Source of the DNA: Lates calcarifer | Lineage: Eukaryota > Chordata > Actinopteri > Centropomidae | Assembly: GCF_001640805.2 (NCBI RefSeq) | Contig: NC_066854.1 | Span: 10,783,775-10,847,774, forward strand | DNA: 64,000 bases | Reading direction: 5' to 3' | Shown here: positions 48,058 through 60,579 of the stretch, one piece after another | Layout: the number at the start of each line of letters is the position of its first letter | How positions within the stretch are numbered: position 1 is the stretch's first letter | Position numbers and translations under genes: made by a program | Notes under the pieces: generated by a model | What the model saw: the letters and a program-made list of their open reading frames with translations, nothing else | What the model was told of the DNA's origin: nothing | The model's database searches: none

Positions 48058-50567
48058 ATGTCTTGGCCTGCTCTGTATGCTCAGCTGGTCGGGGCGAACC
48101 GTCACTCCACCAGCCTAGGTAAAGTCTGGCTCTCTGTACTGTTTATTTTCCGGGTCATGGTGCTGGTTGTTGCTGCTGAGAGCGTCTGGGGAGATGAACA
48201 GTCTGATTTCACCTGTAACACACTACAGGTAGGGCACCCAGTCATTAATATCATTATGTTCAATTGTATATCCAGTTTTATATCTATCTTTATGTTTTTG
48301 GATAGTGATAATTAAATTTATATGCACAGCTTGGACTCATGACTATGTTCCCAGGGTCCCTGTTTACATGTCACATAATGGGAACATGACAAAGGGTCCC
48401 ATGCTTCTAGGAGCCTGTGTTCCCAAGTTCTACACATGTGCTCTCTGAAGGTCCTATGTTTGCTAGATCCTATGTTCCCCAGCTCTATATAGCACATAAT
48501 AGGAACCTAAAAAACCTGTTCGCCAGCTCCCCATGGGCCATTATGGGAACTTGTCAAAGGGGTCTCTGTTCCCCAGCACTGCCCTGTGACTCTCAGTATA
48601 AGAGTCCCACACTTCAAATGGGTTTTAAGTAACAGTTGTGTTTATATAGCTGTTTTGAAACCTTCCATATTCCAGAGGCGCCGCTCTACTGATCCTTGAC
48701 CTCCCACTTCACTAGAGCAGGAAAAATACTACTATTTTACACAGGGATACACAGTAAGCTAAACAGTGTTCTTCTCATTCGTGTCTCTGTCTCTCCTGTT
48801 TTTTCAGCCTGGCTGTGAAAATGTTTGCTATGATCAGTTCTTTCCTGTGTCCCACATCCGTCTCTGGTGTCTTCAGCTTGTTTTTGTCTCCACACCAACA
48901 CTCCTGGTTGCAATGTATGTGGGCTATCGGAACCACAGGGATAAGCAGAGGCTGGTGCAGGTCTGTGTGCTGTGCACATTGGTCCATTCAAAACCATCCT
49001 GTTGGGAGAAAAACCTACTGTCTCATAAAATGTTATCTCATACGATGTTACACCATCCCTTGTTGTGTGTCTTGTCATATCATTTCTGTTTGTGTCTTGT
49101 CTTTTTTTCAGTTTGACATGTTTGACGTGTCTTGCAACGTCTTTTCTAGTCATGTCTTGTCTTCTTTAACCTTCCCATTCTGTATCCTGTCATGACTTGA
49201 CATCCTGTGTCCTGTGTTGTTTTGTATTGTATTGTAATGTAACATAATGTCATGTCCACACTGTTGTAACATCATCTCATATTTTGTCACATCTTTTGTG
49301 GTTGTGTCTTGCCTTGCTCTATTGTTGTGTTTGGGTTTTGTCGTTTCACATCCTGTCTAATTTTGCCTTTGCCAGTCATGTGTTTTCTAGCTGAGTCTTT
49401 TCTGTTCTTGTCTTGTATCTTATCTTCTCTTGTCATGGCATGGTCATGTCTTGTCTTTTTTGTCCTCTTCTGTCTTTATCTAGTCACCTGAGTCTACTAC
49501 GTCACGTCACGTCACGTCACGTCACGTCACGTCACGTCACGTCACGTCACGTCACGTCACGTCACGTCACGTCACGTCACGTCAATCACGTCACGTCACG
49601 TCACATCACGTCACGTCATGTTTGTCTTGTCCTTTTATCTTGTCATGTGATGGTCTGTCTTAATGAGTTGTAATTTCTTGTCTTGTTTCGTTCTGTCTTG
49701 TCATGTCGTGTCGTGTCATGTCATGTCGTGTCGTGTCATGTCATGTCGTGCTGTGTCATGTCTTGTACAGCTGTGTCTTGTTTTAACTTCACGTCATGTC
49801 CTGTGTGACAGGGTTCTGGAAAATCTGGTTTTCTCAGCAACAAAAGCCAGGAAGAAGAGCTGGAGACTCTGAAGAAGCGGAGACTCCCAATAGCTGGCGC
49901 CCTCTGGTGGACATACGCGTGCAGCCTGGTGTTCAGGCTGCTGTTTGAGGGAGGTTTCATGTAAGATCTGTCATTCTGATTTTCTGTCAGCCTGACATAT
50001 TTATGATTTGGCATAAACAGACAGTGTGTGTCTCTGTCTGTCCAGGTACGCCCTGTATGTGGTGTACGATGGTTTCCAGATGCCACGGTTGGTGCAGTGT
50101 GATCAGTGGCCGTGTCCTAACCTGGTGGACTGTTTCATCTCACGCCCCACTGAGAAAACCATCTTCACTGTTTTTATGGCCACCGCCTCCTCCATCTGCA
50201 TGGTCCTCAACATGGCTGAACTTGCCTATCTTGTTGCCAAGGCTGTCACTAGGTAGAAGTATTAATCAGTCAGACAGTCAGGTGATTAATCAACTGATTA
50301 ATTTATTAATTATTTAGTCAATTTTGTCAGTATTCCACTTGTCTATGAGTCTCTGATGAGCTAAATAAAATAAAATAAATATGTTGAAGCCTGTTGAGAT
50401 TTGACAGCCTTCATTCTTCATCTGTGTTATCACATTTTTCAGTTCATGTATACCTTTTCTTCTTTTTCAGGGGTGTCAGTGATCAGAAGGAGAGGAAATC
50501 AAGCAGAAAATCCAGCAGAGAGAGGACGCAGACCAAGACAAACCACAAGTTACTCGTCTCAACCTGA
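48058..50567 (+). CDS. gap junction beta connexin (GJB2/GJB6/gjb8-like)
   Basis: Five coding exons: 48058-48228, 48808-48960, 49812-49960, 50046-50252, 50471-50567 (stop TGA 50565-50567); 777 nt, 258 aa. Connexins form hexameric hemichannels that dock into gap junctions. Four membrane segments are visible: [48 protein letters not shown] and [17 protein letters not shown]. Extracellular loop 1 has Cys53, Cys60, Cys64 (CNTLQPGC, CENVC); loop 2 has CDQWPC and CPNLVDC, followed by FISRPTEKT. The short cytoplasmic loop and the MSW start place it among beta connexins; linkage to gja3 fits the GJA3-GJB2-GJB6 cluster of tetrapods, and teleost gjb8 is my best guess for the name. The coding region is unusually split by four introns. 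Confidence 0.88.
48961..49811 (+). repeat. (CGTCA)n and related satellite in connexin intron
   Basis: Pentamer CGTCA is repeated nearly perfectly from about 49500 to 49618, with short breaks at 49584 and 49603. Around it (49100-49800) the sequence is made of degenerate TCATGTC, TGTCTTG and GTCGTG words, so the whole intron looks like an expanding low-complexity tract. The long open frame over it (VTSRH repeats) is a by-product. Confidence 0.85.
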
Positions 50568-50911
50568 AGAAGCAGCGACAAGGAGGATGATACACACAGG
50601 AGAGAGACATTCAAAAGACTTAAAACACTTAAAAGCTGCATAATTACAAGTGGAGCACACTGTGAATGACCCAACTGTGTAAATACAGCAAAAGTGGACA
50701 TTTTCTATGATACCTGAAATGTAACATTTAAAGGGTGGAGAGGATGTCAGCGACTCAAAGTGTATTTTTGCACAATGCTGTTTGAGAGTATGTGTCAGTA
50801 ATTTGTCTTCAGTTATAACTTTTGTTAGTATAGTTGTATAATGTGATATCTAGTTACACAGGCAGTATGTTCTAATGTAATGGGCAAAAATAGACAAAGG
50901 AAGATTATGTA

Positions 50912-51440
50912 TTTACACCAATCAGCCTCAACATTCAAACCAATTGACAGGTGAAGTGAATAACATTGATAATTTTGTTACAGTACAGTGTTCTGTTGGG
51001 AAACCTTGGGTCCTGACATTCATCTGGATTTTACTTTGACAGCAGATCCAGCATCTGGGGGATGTCACTGGAACAAGCCACATCCATGGAGACCCCACCC
51101 TGCAACCCACCGGACCTGAAGGATCTGCTGCCAATGTCCCGGTACCAGACACCATGGGACACCCTCAGAGGTGTCAGAGGGTGTCAGGGTCAGAGCTGTT
51201 TTGGCTGCAAGAGAGGGACCTACACAATAATAGGTAGGTTTCATAGATGCTGGATCAGATTGGGATCTGGGGAGTTTGGAGGCCAGGTCAACACCTTTTC
51301 TGAGCAGTTTTTGTGGTGTGGTGGGAGCATTGTCCTGCTGTTAGAACCCAAGGTTTCCCAGCAGAACATTGTATTGTAATGAAATGATCAATGTCACTTC
51401 ATCTGTCAGTGGTTTTAATGTTGTGACTGATCGGTGTATA
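50912..51440. mobile_element. non-autonomous DNA transposon (MITE-like) with about 50-bp terminal inverted repeats
   Basis: Left end at about 50912 (TTACACCAATCAGCCTCAAC) is matched in inverse by the right end up to 51440: its complement begins TATACACCGATCAGTCACAAC, and both continue through ACATT.AAACCA.TGACAG.TGAAGTGA..A and CATTGAT. The interior carries GTGTCAGGGTCAGAGCTGTTTTGG and TTTTCTGAGCAG-type words that I recognise from a very common teleost element. No transposase frame remains. It sits 345 bp after the beta-connexin stop, before an AATAAA at 51489. Confidence 0.75.
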
Positions 51441-52879
51441 ATAATGGTACTGTAGGATTTAGGGTTATCGTGCCATCTATTGGGGAGCAATAAAACAGCA
51501 TGAGGAAAAATGTGAGCACTGACTAGCAGCTACACACCTACAATATGTACACACACATACAGACAAGTGTATTTTTCTTGGATTCACTGAATAACAATTC
51601 ATTGAACATAAACACACTCACCATTTCTCACTCCACTTCCACAAATAAAATGTGATCTTATATTAATTTCATGTTACTCTAATGGTTTTATTAAAGATTC
51701 ATATCACATTAAGAATGCTGCTTATCTGGGAAAACAAAACTGACTGACTCAATATAATGTGGTGACACAAGCAGATCACAGAGGAACACATACAGTTAGA
51801 GCCACACAGTGCATTAAACCACATGTTTATGTGAAAATTAACTTGAATTGAAACAGGTGCACACCTTTTGATAAACTGCATGCAAAGAATCAAGTCAGTG
51901 TTTACTTCAGTATATTATCAGATGAATTGTGACTGCACAGTGTTATTACAGAGTGCTAAACTACATTAGAAGAATTATACTCTGGACATACTTAAATAAC
52001 TTAATTACTCAACAGCTATTATCCAGACCACAGTTATAGGGATATAGTCAACTAACCACTTTATATTTTTAGTTGAGCTCTCATTATCTGTGTTTGATTG
52101 GGACACGGATTAGGTATTTGGGAAAGCTGTGTGTTTGGAACTAGGCTTAATGTTTTTCTGCTATTTACGGTGCTGATGCTGTATTTCAAGATTAAAGCAA
52201 AACAGTTAAATGAACTGGATTTATTTCCATTTACATCTACTGTGTGAACTGTATGTACTCTGTTGACCTCTACTGGTGACTAGCAGGCACCATAGACAGG
52301 GCCATGGCTTCCTCGCCCTGAGGGAGTCTCTGACACAATACAGTTACAGAAAAGTCTGATGTATAGGTGTCACTTTATAACAAGCAACTATGGTGTCATA
52401 GTTTTATATTTGGAGCTATGAGCCAACAATTGTTGAAGCCATGTTTCAGTAGTTTGTTGACTAAAACTTTGCCAGCCCATTTGTTCAGAAATAAAATCAT
52501 GCAAGACACTGACATTTTTGTTATACTGATTATTTATGACTTAAATTTGTGAATTCCATTTTTCACTGCCATTTTTATTTTGTATTTTTCCCAATTTTGA
52601 AGCATCATCCATATTTCCAATACAACCCCACAACAAATATTTGGCTACTACTATCAGCTAGTTCTAGTACTAATGATACTAGGCCTACTGCTAGGCTACT
52701 ACCTCTAGCCTACATGACTTTGAACTAAAGTAGCCTATATAAAATTACTTATATTATTGCTACTTTAACAGTAATAATAATAATAATTATTATTTTATCA
52801 ATTAAAACAGACCTCAGTACTTTTTTGTTTTGTTTTAAACAGTTTAAATGTAGTTTGTTAGAAATGGGACTGAGTGGAG
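51441..52879. other. intergenic DNA after the beta connexin
   Basis: AT-rich. AATAAA at 51489-51494 and near 51647 could end the connexin transcript. No exon or long conserved frame seen. Confidence 0.5.
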
Positions 52880-53294
52880 TCTCTGCCCACACTTACACGC
52901 ACACGCACACAAACACGTACCTCCCCCCACCACCACCACCCCCCTCGTGCGCCCCATGCACGGGGGGGACACCAATGTGTGACAGTGGCGGATGGCCTTG
53001 GCCACGCGGGACGCAGCCGCTGCGCTTCGCCTTCGCGGGACAGGTTCACACGCGCCCTTTTTTAGACTAGACTAGCCTCGCGTCTTTTTTTTTTAAAACT
53101 CTCTCTCGCCGTAACTCTCTGTAATTCTCTCTCTGTGTGTCTCTCTCTCCCTCCCCCCTCCTCTCCCACTAATCTCACCGACTCCTCGCTCGGTCGCCTC
53201 GAGCCCACCCGTGGGAGTAAAAGACAGAAGAAGGAGGAAAGAAGTGAGAGAAGAAGCGCGCTGCCCGGAGGGAGACGTGTTTCAGAGGAGAGCG
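52880..53294 (+). promoter_or_regulatory. gja3: probable gja3 promoter and non-coding first exon
   Basis: A GC- and CpG-rich island in otherwise AT-rich DNA (GCGGGACGCAGCCGCTGCG and neighbours), followed by pyrimidine tracts and a purine-rich stretch that ends in AGAGCG|GTAAGCAG at 53295, a strong donor. It would splice to the acceptor TCTCCAG at 56323, which begins the gja3 start-codon exon after a 20-nt untranslated leader. The cap site is not determined. Confidence 0.5.
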
Positions 53295-56200
53295 GTAAGC
53301 AGGTGGATGCTGGAGTGATGGTGTTAGTTGAAGTGGGAGGGAAGAGGAGGGATTATCATCCTTCCACCTGCTGGATTATCAGCACCTCTCATGCTGCATT
53401 CACTTCCCTGAGGGAAAGACGACAGACAGGAAGCCACAAATATTCCATGGAGTCTGTTAAAAACAAACAAACAAACAAACAAACAAAAAAACAACCAGCA
53501 CGCATTAACGCAGTGTTAAGATTTATGCTCTATTTTTGACAAGGAATACTGTATTTTGAATATGTATACACCCTACTTTAAACCAGTGTTCCTAACGTAC
53601 AGCTAATGTTTTGGCAGACGAAAGCAATGTTCATTATGCTAATAATATTCTGCTTGTTGTAACTCTGATGTTTGATTTGCTGTAGAACAAAGTAAAAGTG
53701 AAAACCAACTAAATTCACCACAAAGTTTTCATCATGATTAGTTTGAATTGTGAACTAATCACAAACTAATCTTAGCCACCAAGCTGTTGTAATGATTACT
53801 TATATATTCCCTGTCTGTTCTGGGGTGTTTCACTCACAATGTTTTCTTTGGACACAAAGCTCAGACATTATCGAGTCTTCACCAGGGTTTGCCTGCGTAC
53901 ATCTTTATACACATTTATACTACACTTTTATACACCATTTTCACAATGCTGTGTACTTTTGCACACCTATTTGCATCTCTGTTTAGATTTGTGCTATTTA
54001 CACTCATTTATTCCCTTTTTTGTGCAATAACTAACCTTTGCACATTTTAAGCACAATTACACACCTTTTTGTATTTTGGTGCAACTTTATACATCCTATT
54101 ACATACCTTTACACACCTCATATACCTTCAGACATTTTATATGCATTCCTGTGTATCCTTGTTCACTTGTGTCCCTGTCCTATCAGTCGTTAGCATCATC
54201 TCTTTAACACATGATGATTACATAGAGTAACCCAGCTATGTGAACTTACCTCGGCTAATCTAACTGATTTCTAATGTTTATGGATGTGTGTCAAACTAAA
54301 TTCAGGTTACCTGATAAACTGGGCAATGAACAGAATCAAGTTTCATCTGAACATCACCGCCGTCTGGATATCTTAAAAAGTTTTCAGGGTGCAAATGGCA
54401 GGCCAAGAGTTAACTATTTGGGCTGTTTTAGCACAAAGACCTCTGATCCATCAAAAGCACACGCCAGCCAGGACAATGTCCATCTGGAAGCTTCTCTATT
54501 GTCTGTCGTGACAGATGGTATTTCATCACGTCAACACATCATGTATATGTACACATGCCACTGTTACGGTAGATTGGATAATCAGTAGGTGCTTAATTAG
54601 TCTCTCCATTTGTTAGCTGAGAATATGATTCTCTCTTTGAACAGCTGTAGGATTTTGGAAAAGTTACATAATGTGTGTAGATTCTACTTCAGCAGAGATG
54701 CTGTGACATCATTTAAGGAGGTGGATTTTGAATCTTTTACTGTAGTAAAGGGACAATGCAACAAAACACAACTTCATTACACCTCAGTGATATTTGCCAT
54801 ATGGACTTTGTCTGTAGTACTCTATGATGGATTTTATAATACCCTTATATTTTCTTGAATTTAAGCTTTGGTATCATTATTGTACTCTTAAAGGAAGTTA
54901 ATATTTTTCTATAATCTGCATGCACTATTCTTTTCTACAATGTGTTATTAGACAGGTACCTGGTTTTAAGACTGATGATATATTCTCATGATAGCAAACC
55001 AGATTCAAGTCTTGGGTTTACAGTTCATATAGAAGTAAATTAAGTTTGGTGGCTTAGATATACATTAGCAATGTATGCTACTGTAACTTAGAGTGTGTAC
55101 ATATTTGTGTGTGTGTGTGTGTGTGTGTGTATCAGTCGATCCCAGGCAAACATTTGCCCTCCTCAGCATTCCTGGGATGTGATGAGTCCAGCATTCAACA
55201 GGAACAACCTGTTATCCACTCATTCACTTCCCACAGATGGCCAGCCATTGTCCACTAGCCAGCCAGCCCTGCATCACAGACACACACGCATACACACACA
55301 ACGACACACAAATATGTCCACGTCTGTATGCAAATGTACATGTATAAAGTAAGAAACAGGCAAGCACATGCAATAAACTGGCAATTATGTTTTGCCAGTT
55401 TGGAAATGCAGTCAACTCATTGTTTTGGTTTTACAGTCGGCAGCTTGAATGTTTTGATTCACTCTCATCATTCTCATTTTCAGATGCAAAAGGGAGCAAC
55501 CTCACTGTAAACAACCTGGCTAGCAACAAAAGTTAGCTATTGCACTGTGAACTTAGTGAATATTTTCCTCAGAAAGTGAATATTGGTCTTACTGTTTATC
55601 CATTCATCAGGTGGCCACAACCATGACTTCAAATAAATAGTATTGTTGCTGAATGTGTAAACAGTCTTTGCTAACAAGTTTGAAATATCATATCATTTAA
55701 AATGTGGTGGTATGTCAGTGCTGTGTTTACAGCAGCTGCTGCCACCTGAAAAAAAAAAAAAACAGTTAATTTGAATATAAATGAGAATTTTGTGTGATTT
55801 CTGACCTACAGAATTGACAAGAACATTTTGTCTCCCCTTCCCAGATATTGATTTTCTTCTGATCTCTGGTCGATGGATTTATCACTGACAATACAACAAT
55901 ATTTTAGTAAGTCTGCTTATTATGTTTTTTAATGGACATTTTTGTTGTCTGCTCTCACCTGTCAGTTCTAAACCTACAACACTGAGTCATTTAGATTTAC
56001 AAGGCTGATAACACAACTGCCCTTAAATAGCTGTTTACGATTTACTCTGCTAATGAAGTTTATAACTTGAGACAGAGATAGAGATATCTCATTCCTCTGT
56101 GTCATGGCACTCAGTTATTGTCCAAAAACTGAAAACACATGAGCAAGTCACATACTTCAGCTATGTTATATGATCTTATAATTACTCCTAGTGCTCAAGA

Positions 56201-56323
56201 TGTGTATTAATTCACTTCTGAAAGTAGTTCCAAATAAATGCACTATTGATGTTGTTATTATGTTGAGTGAAGTTTGCTCCCCTCCTCCTGTAACTCCTCA
56301 CAGACTCTTGTTTCTCTCTCCAG
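53295..56323. other. probable gja3 5' intron
   Basis: 3 kb without a coding exon. (CAAA)n at about 53461-53490, a region at 53880-54130 rich in TACAC/TTTGCACA words, and (GT)n at 55109-55131. Confidence 0.45.
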
Positions 56324-56343
56324 GCTAGAAAATCGAGTGAAGC

Positions 56344-59300
56344 ATGGGTGACTGGAGCTTTCTAGGGCGGCTGCTGGAGAATGCTCAAGAACACTCCACT
56401 GTGATTGGAAAGGTGATTAATGATTAACTTGATGAATATGAAATTTTAGCAGTTTTGGAAAACACTGTGTAGCTGCCATGCACAGATACAGTAGAAATAG
56501 AATTGCATGATTTAGTTCCCTCTTTGACTCTAAAATCTAGCACATTAGTATCTGACCTCAGTCTGGGCCGACAGCTGATTAATTCATCTGTTAATCCTTC
56601 CATCCTCCCCCCAGGTTTGGCTGACTGTCCTCTTCATCTTTCGCATCTTGGTGCTGGGCGCAGCAGCCGAAGAGGTCTGGGGAGACGAGCAGTCGGACTT
56701 CACCTGTAACACGCAACAGCCCGGTTGCGAGAACGTCTGCTATGACGAGGCCTTCCCCATCTCCCACATCCGCTTCTGGGTGCTGCAGATCATCTTTGTC
56801 TCAACGCCCACCCTCATCTACCTGGGCCATGTACTGCACATCGTCCGCATGGAGGAGAAGAGGAGGGAGAGGGAAGAGGAACTCAGAAAGGCCGGACGGC
56901 ACCAGGAAGACCATGACCCCCTCTATCACAATGGAGTCGGTGATGGAAAAGGAGGAGGTGGGAAAAAGGAGAAGCCACCAATTCGTGATGAGCATGGGAA
57001 GATCCGGATCCGTGGGGCGTTACTGAGGACCTACATCTTCAACATCATCTTCAAGACTCTGTTTGAGGTGGGCTTCATCCTGGGACAGTACTTCCTCTAT
57101 GGCTTCCACCTGAGGCCGCTCTATAAATGTGGCCGCTGGCCCTGCCCCAATACTGTGGACTGCTTCATCTCCAGGTTAGAGAGCAGGATTTTCTCAGAGG
57201 ATCTGTCTGTTTTACTTGTTTCTTTGTGTCTTGATTTTCTTTCTATTTGTTTGTCTGTGTGTTTGTTCATTTGCAATGCAAGACCAAAGTTTCCACCTCA
57301 TTGAAACCTCTTCAGGTTGCACATTATTTCTTTAAATTGACTATCGACTAAGCCTTGTACCCCACAATTACTGTTGCTACACCTGTCAAGCTGTCCACAT
57401 ATACAGTTTACATTGATAAAGGTGGCAAATTTACCACTGGAAAGTCTTGAAAAAAATAGGTCCTTGACTTTAGACAGAAATAGTCTTTGATTTTCAGTCA
57501 TCTCGCTGGTTGAAATGACACCTGTTGCTCCAATTTCCAGCTGACCCTTTTAAAACAAGAACCCAGGAATCTCAAATATGCATTTGATAAGATTCCTTAT
57601 TAGTCCTACAACGAGGGAATATACAACATGGCTACACACATGATCTTGTGTGAAAAGACTGAAAGAAAAGTTGCATGATATTGTGCTAAAACACTGAGGC
57701 CAAAGCTACATGCAAAAAGTCAGCATCATCACCAGCTGATGGTTGATGTGGAAGACATGGAAATACGAGGAAAAATGCAGGTTCAGACTGCTTTGTTCAA
57801 ACATAATTGAGTGTGGCTGCTTAGCTAACATACTTTTTTGTGTCTTTAGTTTATTTCCACTTTTGATACAACAATAGGGCAGGCTTTTGGGTTGAGGACT
57901 AACGTGGTTGGGTTGCTGCAGGGTACATTTAGCCAAAACCAATAAAGAGCAGGACAGAATTATCTAATGTTACCCTAAACCCTGATGCATCCAGGACCAG
58001 CTTCCACACAGTGGTAAATACTACACAGTGATTGTGCTAGTTGTGAAAGGTGCTTTTTTTTTTTCTTTTTTTTTTTTACATAACTAAGTACAACTACTGT
58101 AGTAGTAGCTAAGATAGTTAAACAGTTGCAACTTACAGATAAACAGTGTTCTTTCTTTACACTTTGTTCTTGTGGTTTTGGAAAGGCTAAAATAGACCCA
58201 TGAAACTGTTTTAGTGCCTAAAGCCCTACTTAAATTGCTTTAATGCATGGAGGAACCCAAAGCCTTGACAGGCTGCTGTGCCTTGTTGCCATCACTAAGC
58301 TATGACAACAGTCATTCTAACAACCTAAAAAGCATTATTCCAAAAGATACAAGAACATAAACATGATCACAAATTGAACAAAATTACAAATATGATCAAT
58401 TGTTTGTTGTGTCATATTTTATGCATTATTACCTTTGTTATTCATTTTCTATTCTGTTAATTTTCAGTGGTTGTTATGTGTGAATTAGATCTATTTGTGT
58501 TTGTTTGTTATCCCAGGCCCACTGAAAAGACAATCTTCATTATCTTCATGCTGGCGGTTGCCTGTGTCTCTCTGGTCCTCAACCTGCTAGAGATCTACCA
58601 CCTGGGCTGGAAGAAAGTCAAGCAGGGGGTCACCAACGAGTTTGTACCCGACACTGAGTCGCTGCTCGAGCCCGGAGACGCGGAGACCATTCCTGAGCAG
58701 AGCTCTCCGTCAGTGCTCAACTGTTTGCCGACATACACCAATGTGAGCGTGGTGGGGGTTGGAGCAGCTGAGAGAGAAGCCTACAGTCCATCAGAAGCCT
58801 CTCCAACAGTGATCTCTTTAAACCCTAACATGGCCACCGCCCCTGTGCCTGCTGAGCTCAAGATGGACGGCACAGCGTTCCACCCAGACGACTTCCTGTT
58901 GGAGTCCCTGCCCGCTTCCTTTTACAGCAATGGTGACAAAGTGAGCGTTGGAAGCCACAGGCAGCTGACTCCAATGGAGCAGAACTGGAGCAACATGGCA
59001 CTGGAGCTCCACAATCTGAATGGAAAAAACTCCACCTCCTCCTACCCTCCTCCTCTTCCCTCTCCTCCCACCTCCTCCTCTCCTCTGGAAGAGATGACTC
59101 CACCAGCTTCACAAGAAGAGCAGCTCTCAATGTTCCCTACACTTCCTCGTAATACCCCTCTTTCCTCCCTCTCGCCAGAGGAGACAGCGGTGGATGAGGA
59201 AAACACCGCCGCACCTGGTATGGTCCCACATGACGACTTCACCGTGGTTACCAGGGCGGAGATGCACCAGCCTCCATCTGCCCCGGCGACAGACATCCGG

Positions 59301-59363
59301 AAGCCAAGTCGGGCCAGCAAGAGCAGCAGCGTCCGAGCTCGCCCTGATGACCTGGCAGTGTAG
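56344..59363 (+). CDS. gja3: gap junction alpha-3 (connexin-46-type lens connexin)
   Basis: Three coding exons: 56344-56412, 56615-57174 and 58517-59363 (stop TAG); 1476 nt, 491 aa (human GJA3 435). Start [22 protein letters not shown]1 [19 protein letters not shown], loop 1 with Cys54, Cys61, Cys65, [19 protein letters not shown], cytoplasmic loop rich in E, R, K and [27 protein letters not shown] and [10 protein letters not shown], then [19 protein letters not shown]. The tail keeps GJA3 landmarks MTPPA.., AEMHQPP and a C-terminal RARPDDLAV (human RARPEDLAI), a likely ZO-1 PDZ ligand. GJA3 makes gap junctions of lens fibre cells. Introns split codon 23/24 (GK|VW, phase 0) and the SRPTE motif (phase 2); both are GT-AG. 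The first 186-codon frame would otherwise run into a TGA in the intron, so the splice to 58517 is required. Confidence 0.95.
57175..58516. other. gja3 coding-region intron 2
   Basis: 1.3 kb intron, donor CCAG|GTTAGAG and acceptor TATCCCAG|GCC. Contains a T-run at 58055-58078. No coding signal inside. Confidence 0.85.
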
Positions 59364-60120
59364 CTAAAACACACACACACACACACACTCACACACCTTA
59401 CATATATGCTGTGTACACATAGAAACCCTACATATGCATTTTTTTCATCAGTGAAACCACACAAGCATGCCCTCCAGCAGCAGACTGACGCTGTGTAAGG
59501 CAGACCTTCACAAATAGACATGCAGCTGGAGGTGGCTGCTTATTTTAATCTTAGAATTTTGAACTAGAAATAAGGATAGAAAGAGTTTGGCCAGATTACA
59601 CTGACGGCACCGTGCTGATGCCCTGTCTACATTTCAGTAACAATATGTCAAAGTCAGCTCAGCTTTTAAGACTTTACCTCATAGGGGCTTTGAAGAAATC
59701 CTGTAGTAAGTAATGTTTTATCATTTATTTTAAAGCATCATGCTTTAAAAAAGAAAAGAAAGAAAACTGAAGAAAAAAATGATTATAGCTGATTGAAGAG
59801 GCTGGCGCAGCACTGTTGCACGCTTACAGCATCATAATAAAAGACACAGAATAATATAGCTCAATGGATATGTGCAGGAGAGGAAAGAAGACGATTCAAA
59901 GAGCAGGTAAAATACATTTGAAAATAAAACTTATGATCAAAAACAAAAAAAAAAGATAGAAAAAAGAAAAAAAAACATAATAAGAATGATACATTTTGGC
60001 ATTGTCAATGAGATGTTTTTTCTGCTGAGTCTTGAAGACATGTAACAGTGACACTTGCTTTAACTTAGAGACTTTTATATAGTGAAGTAGTTGGTTGAAA
60101 AAAAATAGAAAGGGAGGTTA
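59364..60120 (+). other. gja3: gja3 3' UTR
   Basis: Begins with a (CA)n tract at 59368-59395. Possible poly(A) signals AATAAA at 59836-59841 and near 59924. Which is used cannot be decided from sequence. Confidence 0.5.
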
Positions 60121-60579
60121 TTATGACTAAAGAATTTTGTAAAAGACACTTTAATAATTGTAAGATTATTTATAAATATGAGTCTTCAGGGTATTTCTTT
60201 TCTAGGTATCCCGTTATTCAGTTATTTTCAGTTTGCTCAGGCAAGCAATCAGTCACACCAGTAGATGAGTACAGTGGACAAAGCATAAAACATTTTAAAA
60301 GTGCCTTTATGTGGTTGTTGTATGAATAATGGTTATTTTATCCGGTGATTTTAACGCTTATGTTGAACACAACTCTGACAACACAGGCATCAACCATCTT
60401 GCAGGACAGACTCAGTCAGAGTTGACTCCAATCAGTTTGCAACTTTTTCTAAATTAGAAAATAATCAAACAGCAGATTCTGATGTGGTGATATAACAAAC
60501 ATCGTGTAAACACAAAAGCACAATGAAGCCGGATCTCAGACTAAAATGTACGCTAACCATATTTGGCCTGTGCTGTTTA

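Noticed and set aside
49500..49620. Regular array as a possible CRISPR
   Set aside because: Uniform 5-bp units without spacers, in vertebrate DNA.
49413..49673. Open frame with VTSRH repeats
   Set aside because: Product of the CGTCA satellite inside a connexin intron; not a gene.
51062..51379. 105-codon frame within the inverted-repeat element
   Set aside because: Lies wholly in a non-autonomous transposon and lacks any transposase motif.
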